NCBI GenBank assembly: GCA_900315505.1
Contig: OMZG01000015.1
Span: 1-52,316 of the forward strand
Reading direction: 5' to 3'
Length of the DNA stretch: 52,316 nucleotides
Source: an uncultured Lachnospiraceae bacterium
Lineage (GTDB): Bacteria; Bacillota; Clostridia; Lachnospirales; Lachnospiraceae
Shown: positions 47,402-52,316 of the stretch, piece by piece
Position numbering within the stretch: the first letter of the stretch is position 1
Layout: every line of letters begins with the position of its first letter
Made by a program: the position numbers and the translations under genes
Notes under the pieces: generated by a model
What the model was told of the DNA's origin: nothing
What the model saw: only the letters and a program-made list of their open reading frames with translations
Database searches by the model: none

Positions 47402-48922
47402 ATGGTTGAAGGAAAATACAGACACAGGTTTCATATACAGCCGCCACAGGGGTGGATGAACGATCCGAATGGTTCGTGCTATTACAATGGGAAGTATCAC
47501 ATTTTTTTCCAGTATTCGCCGAACAGCCCGCTGGGAAGTGGCGGCAGGTTCTGGGGGCACTATGTGTCGGATGATCTCGCACACTTTACCTTTGTGGATA
47601 CGCCGATAGTGACCGATACAGAATGGGACAGTGACGGCGCATATTCCGGAACTGCTTATACTGCAGACGGGGTAATGGAAATATACTATACCGGAAATGT
47701 CAAGCATCCTGGCAACTTCGACTATATCAATGAAGGCCGTGGCCACAATGTAATAAGGGTGGATTTCGAGGATGGGATCCACCCGGGAGAGAAGCAGCTG
47801 CTCCTGACAAATGATGACTATCCGTCTGATCTGTCGTGTCATGTCAGGGATCCGAAGGTGTGGCGTGAGTCAGTGACTCAGAAATCAGGCAAAGATACTG
47901 CATACTATATGCTTCTTGGTATGCGAAGCCGTGCCTCAAAAGGCGGACTGCTTCTGATGAAGTCAGACGACAGAAAAGACTGGCAGGTAGCAAGGGAATA
48001 TTTCCCGAAGGATGATTTCGGATTCATGCTGGAATGCCCGGATTATTTCACAGCGGACGGTGTGCAGGCTGTGGCATTCTGCCCACAGGGGATGATGCAT
48101 CATAAGAACAGGTTCCAGAATGTATATGAATCAGGATACTGCATTCTGGATGATAGTAAGAGGAAGCCATATCAGGCTTTAATTGCATCCGAAGATAAGC
48201 AGCAGAGAACTTCAGATATCCTGTTTGACGGACTCGAAAATACAGATTCCGATGTGCTTGATGAACTGATCTCAATCGACAATTTCCACGAGTGGGACAT
48301 GGGTTTTGACTTCTATGCTCCGCAGACTTTTACAGCGCCGGATGGTCGTCAGATTCTGATAGGCTGGGCCGGAATGCCTGATGCTGAATACGGCAATGAC
48401 CCTGCAATCGCTGAAGGATGGCAGCACTCACTTACACTGCCGCGTGAGATCAGATACAGGAAGGAAAAATTTTATACTACACCGGTTAAGGAATTTGAAT
48501 TACGTCGTGGGAAGAAAATAACTGACTTCAGCAAGGAAGAAAAATCAGCCACTGAAGCGATTTCTGGAAATGGATTTGAGTGCGATCTCAAAACAGGTGC
48601 CTGGGATGTTGAGATGTCGATAAATGCTGCAGACGATGGGCTGCTCTTTATGCTCAATAATGATGTGCAGCTTCTGGTAAAGGATGGAATTGTGAGTCTG
48701 ATTTTTTCAGGGAATAAAGGCTGTGGCCGCACGGAGCGCCATGCTGAACTGATGGATGGCAGAGTCAGCAATGTCCGTGCCATTTTTGACAGGAGTCTGC
48801 TTGAAATCTATATCAATGATGGAGAGGTCGTATTTACCACCAGATATTATCCGGATAATCCTGACATGATACATTTCAGAACGGAGTGTGCTGATTCAGC
48901 AGCAGGCTGGCTTGTCATATGA
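47402..48922 (+). CDS. scrB: sucrose-6-phosphate hydrolase (GH32)
   Basis: Splits sucrose-6-phosphate into glucose-6-phosphate and fructose in the cytosol. 506 residues: five-bladed propeller followed by a C-terminal beta-sandwich. The catalytic triad is D21 in WMNDPNG, D150 in VRDPK and E211 in ECPD. No signal peptide is present, consistent with an intracellular enzyme working behind a PTS. TGAGGTGAG precedes the ATG. It is cotranscribed with the PTS gene; fructokinase is not in the window. Its 3' end is followed by remains of a minus-strand small gene and the IscB element. Confidence 0.95.
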   Translation: MVEGKYRHRFHIQPPQGWMNDPNGSCYYNGKYHIFFQYSPNSPLGSGGRFWGHYVSDDLAHFTFVDTPIVTDTEWDSDGAYSGTAYTADGVMEIYYTGNVKHPGNFDYINEGRGHNVIRVDFEDGIHPGEKQLLLTNDDYPSDLSCHVRDPKVWRESVTQKSGKDTAYYMLLGMRSRASKGGLLLMKSDDRKDWQVAREYFPKDDFGFMLECPDYFTADGVQAVAFCPQGMMHHKNRFQNVYESGYCILDDSKRKPYQALIASEDKQQRTSDILFDGLENTDSDVLDELISIDNFHEWDMGFDFYAPQTFTAPDGRQILIGWAGMPDAEYGNDPAIAEGWQHSLTLPREIRYRKEKFYTTPVKEFELRRGKKITDFSKEEKSATEAISGNGFECDLKTGAWDVEMSINAADDGLLFMLNNDVQLLVKDGIVSLIFSGNKGCGRTERHAELMDGRVSNVRAIFDRSLLEIYINDGEVVFTTRYYPDNPDMIHFRTECADSAAGWLVI

Positions 48923-48933
48923 TATGAAATTAT

Positions 48934-49026
48934 TCATTGGGCCTGTCCTTTTCCGGAATCTTTTTTCCCGGAGCCTGCCTCATACCCCTCGTAGTGCTCT
49001 GTTTCCTCATCGTCATAAACTTTATA
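48934..49026 (-). pseudogene. 3' remnant of a small acidic gene split by the IscB element
   Basis: On the minus strand from 49026 an open frame reads YKVYDDEETEHYEGYEAGSG and ends KKDSGKGQAQ before TGA (48934-48936). Composition (Asp/Glu/Tyr then Gly/Lys) and codon choice look protein-like. It has no start of its own. A start with a ribosome-binding site and in the same frame lies on the far side of the element, at 50607. Together they suggest a gene of about 40 codons that was interrupted. I do not recognise the protein. Confidence 0.5.
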
Positions 49027-49066
49027 GCGGGGAAACCCATGGGCTTGCCCATGGGAGGAACCGCCT

Positions 49067-50305
49067 TTAACCTACCTTTCTTTGTTCTATAAGATAACTA
49101 CTACACATTTTTAGCAACTTTAGGTTCTTATATCCTACAGAAGCGTTAATATGCTTTCCGTCTAAAAGCCTCAAATCCATACGCCCTGTAGAACGTCTGC
49201 CAAAAATGAAACACTTACATCCTTTCCACTGCACCTTATCAAAAAGCCTAAAGCCCATAACTTCATATGGAGCTTGATTTCGTTTACGATAACCGCCTTT
49301 AAGGATGGTATTCTTATGTATCTGCCTGTTGTGACAACGAACTTTTTTGTAATAATAGACATCTCCATTACTAACAGCATTAGGATTGCCGCTAATACAA
49401 CGAGCATCTATATAATGATCTTTTGGTAAACTGTTTTTAATACGAGTATTTTTAGTGATATATCCGTAAGTAAGCTTTACATCTGAATATATAGCCTTAA
49501 GTTTCTCGTACAAAGCCCAACGCATGATACCCATAAACGTAGCATCCTTAAAAGACATTCCTCTATGTATCGTCTTAGGCAGTTTCACCGTTCCCTTATG
49601 ATATCCAGTATGACAGGTTTCACACAGTGTGATCAGGTTGTTAGGTGCATCACCGCCTGTTTTGCGACTCTCTATGTGATGGACATTAAGGATTTTGTCT
49701 TTGGACTTACCCTTACAACATTGGCAAGTGTGACCGTCACGGAACAACACATATTCCCTGACATTCCAAAAGTCTAACTGTTCGCCCTGCTGATAATCGA
49801 CACCACATATGGTAGGATTTTTAATCTTTTGTATATCGAAAGAGGCTACTTCTACTACGATGTTTGAGATAGGCAGTATTTTATGTACTTTTGCTATCAT
49901 CGTAATGTGAGAGTCTACTTTTTGTTTTACAGAGGGCGCTAACCATCTGTCACTGCGCCTGCGATTATTAAATCTTGGTTTACGGTAACGAAGTTTACGA
50001 CCCCTACGGGAACGCCTTAATTCTCTACGAGTAGAAAGCAAATCTACAATATCGTTCCTAAGCTCTACATCAGATTCAAATAATACTTTATCCTTTGTAG
50101 TTGCTGAAAGACCGATGTGCTTACTTCCACTATCTACGCCTAAAGTTACCTTTTGTGTATAGTTCGTGCTGCTATACAACAGTTGTATTGTAAACGGACA
50201 GCTGTGTACTACCTTTGCTTTGCCTTGCTTTAAGAGAATACGCACTTTAGCATGGTTTTCTGTAGGCATTAAAGGCTGTCCGGTTTTTGATAATACATAG
50301 ACCAT
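49067..50305 (-). CDS. iscB: IscB RNA-guided nuclease (HNH/RuvC)
   Basis: 412 residues, an ancestor-type relative of Cas9 that cuts DNA guided by omega RNA. The N-terminal PLMP domain is GQPLMPTENHAKVRILLKQG. RuvC-I is TLGVDSGSKHIGLS with D58, followed by the arginine-rich bridge helix (RRELRRSRRGRKLRYRKPRF, 93-112). RuvC-II is NIVVEVASFD with E152. The HNH domain spans about 190-240 (C194, C197, H209-H210, C228, C231-H232) and RuvC-III has D300 in HYIDARCIS. A C-terminal target-interaction region follows. All catalytic residues look intact. AGGAG precedes the ATG by 8 bases. AT-rich codon use differs from neighbouring genes, in keeping with transfer. Confidence 0.95.
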   Translation of the reverse strand: MVYVLSKTGQPLMPTENHAKVRILLKQGKAKVVHSCPFTIQLLYSSTNYTQKVTLGVDSGSKHIGLSATTKDKVLFESDVELRNDIVDLLSTRRELRRSRRGRKLRYRKPRFNNRRRSDRWLAPSVKQKVDSHITMIAKVHKILPISNIVVEVASFDIQKIKNPTICGVDYQQGEQLDFWNVREYVLFRDGHTCQCCKGKSKDKILNVHHIESRKTGGDAPNNLITLCETCHTGYHKGTVKLPKTIHRGMSFKDATFMGIMRWALYEKLKAIYSDVKLTYGYITKNTRIKNSLPKDHYIDARCISGNPNAVSNGDVYYYKKVRCHNRQIHKNTILKGGYRKRNQAPYEVMGFRLFDKVQWKGCKCFIFGRRSTGRMDLRLLDGKHINASVGYKNLKLLKMCSSYLIEQRKVG

Positions 50306-50582
50306 AGTCCGTACTCCTTTCTTAAAACCTTAAAAGGTTTTAGTTACTCACCCCGAAGGGCGGTTAGTGTACCATTGCCAATGTTAATGAGAGGTTTTAT
50401 ATGTCTGCAACACTGTTCCTATACCTCAGAGCTGTTTAATCACAGGCCTTAGAGCTGCGGACTTGGTACTACATCCACAGGTAACTATATATTCTCTCTT
50501 AACGTAGTGCCCGAAGCACTTAGGCTACTCACTCAGGGTTATAGCATTTCTACTGCAACCCCACAGGCTTGCCTGTGGGTAT
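50306..50582 (-). ncRNA. candidate omega RNA of IscB
   Basis: IscB guide RNAs are made from the region 5' of iscB, with the guide at the RNA's 5' end copied from DNA flanking the element. Here that region is about 275 bases and rich in structure. Reading on the plus strand: AAAACCTTAAAAGGTTTT (50324-50341), the CCCCGAAGGGCGG hairpin (around 50351-50363), AGTGCCCGAAGCACT (50506-50520) and the terminal hairpin 50560-50579. The minus-strand direct repeat CAGCTCT occurs twice near the middle. The guide should lie just beyond 50580. Boundaries are approximate. Confidence 0.72.
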
Positions 50583-50607
50583 TAGTGAGTTTCTGTGTAA
50601 GACCCAT
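50581..50607 (-). pseudogene. 5' remnant of the small gene split by the IscB element
   Basis: ATG at 50607 has AGAGGA 7 bases upstream and encodes MGLTQKLTN before reaching the terminal hairpin of the element. Left to run, the frame stops after 22 codons inside the element. It is in the same frame, modulo 3, as the coding-like remnant that ends at 48934. Function unknown. Confidence 0.45.
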
Positions 50608-50728
50608 AAATATATCCTCTCTGCGTATTTAATCTGACGTGTCTGCTGTGCATGTTATTTCAGATTCGAGAACTATTCTACCATATTGTGTGGTGCATTG
50701 CATTAGAAAATTGGATTGGAACTGACTC

Positions 50729-50758
50729 TTGACATGACTTCTGTTCTTGTTTTAGAAT
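50729..50758 (+). promoter_or_regulatory. sigma-A promoter for rnpB
   Basis: Perfect TTGACA (50729-50734), 18-base spacer, TAGAAT (50753-50758). The predicted start near 50765 coincides with the 5' end of the RNA. Confidence 0.85.
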
Positions 50759-50765
50759 ATCACTC

Positions 50766-51105
50766 AGGCAGATCACATGGCCGCTGGCACATAACCAAAA
50801 AAGGGTGTGCGGGAGGAAAGTCCGGGCTTCACAGGGCAGGATGCCGGTTAACGGCCGGCGGAGGCAACTCCAGGGACAGTGCAACAGAAATATACCGCCT
50901 GCGTCGCAGGTAAGGGTGGAAAGGCGGCGCAAGAGACCACCGTCCTTCTGGCAACAGAAGGAGCCATGTAAACCCCATCCGAAGCAAGACCGCAAAGGGA
51001 GATAAGGCGGCCCGTCTCTCCCAGGTAGGTCGCTTGAGGCTGCTGGCAACAGCAGTCCTGGATAGATGGCCATGCAACGACATAACCCGGCTTATCGATC
51101 TGCCT
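50766..51105 (+). ncRNA. rnpB: RNase P RNA
   Basis: Catalytic RNA that trims tRNA 5' leaders. P1 pairs AGGCAGATC (50766-50774) with GATCTGCCT (51097-51105). Conserved core segments are GGGAGGAAAGTCCGGGC near 50810, ACAGAAA, GGTAAGGGTGGAAAGG with CGCAAGAGACCACC near 50910-50940, and ATAACCCGGCTTATC near the 3' end. The 340-base length is usual for the bacterial RNA, and the interrupted P-stems look like the ancestral A type. P1 followed by TATTTTTTTA (51105-51114) probably serves as terminator. Confidence 0.97.
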
Positions 51106-51122
51106 ATTTTTTTATATAAAAC

Positions 51123-52103
51123 TTATCTTGTTGATTCCCTTATTTTCAGATCAAAAGAATACTTCATCTCATTCACCGGCGTGTCCCCTTCCTTGATGTG
51201 TGTCAGGAGCATGGAGGCAGCTGATTGGCCAGCCTTGTCATAATAGAGATGAACCGTCGTGAGAGGCGGGTAGAGCACAGTGGATACGGTGCTGTCGCCG
51301 AATCCGGACAGCTGGATATCCTCAGGGATACACAGGCCCAGAGTACGTATCGCACATGATGCTCCTGATGCGATGGTATCCGTGACACAGACCAGAGTGT
51401 CGATTGAAGGATATTTTTTCAAAAGAGAAAGTGCGGCCTTTTCGCCTGATGTGGCGTCGAATCCGCTGATGGCGATATGGCTCTTCGGTACGCTGAGTCC
51501 GTTTTCTCTGAAAGCATCAAGGAAGCCGTCACGTCTGTTCCGGCCTACGGCATCATCAGATGGAGTAACGGAGATCATGCCTATCTCATGAGCGGTCTTT
51601 GCCAGGTGAGTTCCCAGTTCGTGAGCAGCCGTATAGTCATCTGAGTATATGCATGAAAAACCAGTCTCATGCTGGGCCAGAATTACGACTGGCACGTCGA
51701 GCGCCTTGAGCAGTTTTCTGTGTTCAGGGGTAAAAATAGTTCCGAACAGGATGATGCCGTCTACATTGTTCTCCTGAAACAGTGACAGGTATTTCAGCTC
51801 TTTCTTCTCATCATTTTCGGTACAGGCAAGGAGCAGCTGGTAGCCTTCTTTTGCGAGTTTCCTGCTGATGCCGTCTGCCATACGGGAGATGGAGTCGGAG
51901 TTGAGCTTGGGGATAATGACACCTATGAAATTAGTATGATGCGACCTCAGAAGCTGTGCTGAGACAGAAGGGGTGTAGCCTGTCTCTTCGATAACAGCAG
52001 CTATCCGCCTGCGCTTTTCATCACTTACATATCCGTCATTTAAATATCTTGAAACAGTGGCACGGGATACGCCGGCCATCTGAGCAATCTCATTTATCGT
52101 CAT
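51123..52103 (-). CDS. LacI-family repressor, probable ScrR
   Basis: 326 residues. The helix-turn-helix INEIAQMAGVSRATVSRYLN is at residues 3-22, with hinge and PBP-like effector domain following. Its own promoter contains the motif TGAGAACGATTTCACA, matching the operators of the sucrose operon at 45353 and 45418. This makes it the probable sucrose repressor although it now lies 2.2 kb beyond scrB, separated by the IscB element and rnpB. The perfect -10 ends 6 bases before the ATG and no ribosome-binding site is visible, so the transcript is probably leaderless. Its 3' end converges on rnpB. Confidence 0.9.
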   Translation of the reverse strand: MTINEIAQMAGVSRATVSRYLNDGYVSDEKRRRIAAVIEETGYTPSVSAQLLRSHHTNFIGVIIPKLNSDSISRMADGISRKLAKEGYQLLLACTENDEKKELKYLSLFQENNVDGIILFGTIFTPEHRKLLKALDVPVVILAQHETGFSCIYSDDYTAAHELGTHLAKTAHEIGMISVTPSDDAVGRNRRDGFLDAFRENGLSVPKSHIAISGFDATSGEKAALSLLKKYPSIDTLVCVTDTIASGASCAIRTLGLCIPEDIQLSGFGDSTVSTVLYPPLTTVHLYYDKAGQSAASMLLTHIKEGDTPVNEMKYSFDLKIRESTR

Positions 52104-52109
52104 GCCGTT

Positions 52110-52138
52110 ATTATACTCTCATGAGAACGATTTCACAA
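52110..52138 (-). promoter_or_regulatory. promoter and autoregulatory operator of the LacI/ScrR gene
   Basis: On the minus strand TTGTGA (52138-52133), 17-base spacer, TATAAT (52115-52110). The operator CATGAGAACGATTTCACA (plus strand 52120-52137) spans the -35 and spacer. The expected start coincides with the ATG at 52103. Confidence 0.78.
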
Positions 52139-52140
52139 GA

Positions 52141-52316
52141 CTTTATGGAAGACGTGCAGAGCCTTAGACGCGGCGCGCCGTGAAATAAGCCTCCTGTACG
52201 TCTGACATACGAATATATAACTTAAACTTCCCACATCAAAAGTGGGCATGAACATTGAAAACTCAATAGTTTAACCGGCAAAAATTACCATTTCATGCTT
52301 CTGTGGCGGCCAAAAG
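52141..52316. other. non-coding end of the window
   Basis: No gene is recognisable. Visible elements are a CGGCGCGCCG palindrome near 52172, a CCCAC/GTGGG hairpin near 52231-52248, and ATTGAAAACTCAAT (52255-52268). The last resembles leader sequences found before or within rRNA operons, but too little follows to decide. Confidence 0.4.

Larger units (their letters stand above)
49027..50590 (-). mobile_element. IscB element (IS200/IS605-like, no TnpA)
   Basis: The element is bounded by matching hairpins: CCCATGGGCTTGCCCATGGG at 49036-49055 and CCCACAGGCTTGCCTGTGGG at 50560-50579, both with a GGCTTGCC core. Paired GCGG/CCGC (49027-49030 and 49061-49064) extends the first. Such subterminal hairpins are typical of single-strand transposons handled by the Y1 transposase TnpA. 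Inside are only iscB and its leader RNA, so mobility would depend on TnpA supplied elsewhere. Exact ends cannot be fixed without an empty site. Confidence 0.78.

Noticed and set aside
48888-49070. 60-codon plus-strand frame overlapping the ends of scrB and iscB
   Set aside because: It spans the element boundary, overlaps scrB and lacks a ribosome-binding site.
49027-50590. CRISPR-Cas9 locus
   Set aside because: The HNH/RuvC protein is only 412 residues with a PLMP domain and end hairpins, which fits IscB; no repeat array or cas1/cas2 is present.

Overview
The window looks like a chromosomal segment of an anaerobic Firmicute, most likely a Lachnospiraceae member of the Butyrivibrio/Roseburia type. 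This is inferred from strong GGAGG ribosome-binding sites, sigma-A promoters, an S-box (SAM-I) riboswitch, an RNase P RNA gene, a FliD-like protein next to CgeB-type glycosyltransferases, and many sugar-uptake genes. No species call is possible from sequence alone.

Layout. 113-2113 (minus): rfbA and rfbB, dTDP-sugar synthesis. 2276-8278 (plus): promoter, SAM-I riboswitch and metK, then a PrsA-like foldase lipoprotein and a heterodimeric ABC exporter. 8310-13203 (plus): murA and three overlapping paralogous CgeB/DUF3880-type glycosyltransferases, converging on a FliD-like gene (13198-14505, minus). 14674-17663 (plus): ACT-domain protein, homoserine dehydrogenase and aspartate kinase. 17660-17743 (minus): a 27-residue hydrophobic peptide. 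17930-24599 (plus): the full F0F1 ATP synthase operon atpBEFHAGDC, interrupted by two structured spacers. 24662-27448: an NSS-family symporter and a GH13 glycosidase. 27525-35784: a galactoside operon (binding protein, two permeases, LacI regulator, GH42 beta-galactosidase, galactokinase). 35868-40348: a diguanylate cyclase divergent from a membrane glycerophosphodiester phosphodiesterase and an O-antigen-ligase-like protein. 40373-42762: an OPT transporter and a PqqD-like protein. 42759-45217: a polar amino-acid ABC transporter. 45271-48922: sucrose PTS EIIBCA and sucrose-6-phosphate hydrolase, whose probable LacI repressor lies at 51123-52103 (minus). Between them sit an IscB element (about 49027-50590) and the RNase P RNA gene (50766-51105).

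How the parts fit. Two sugar operons each have their own LacI-type repressor and palindromic operators. Both, and the ATP synthase promoter, also carry the same 30-bp box TGCACAAA-N14-TTTGT(C/G)A just upstream of the -35 element. Its centre is about 60, 61.5 and 69.5 bp before the predicted start site, the distance expected of an activator. This shared box is the most promising candidate for an undescribed regulatory circuit here.

The IscB element is also notable. It encodes an apparently intact RNA-guided nuclease with RuvC and HNH motifs. An omega-RNA-like leader and matching terminal hairpins accompany it, but there is no TnpA transposase, and it appears to split a small minus-strand gene. 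Other unusual points are a SAM-I riboswitch whose closing helix can absorb the metK ribosome-binding site, two genes that appear leaderless, identical palindromic terminators at distant loci, and heptamer-built hairpins between genes.
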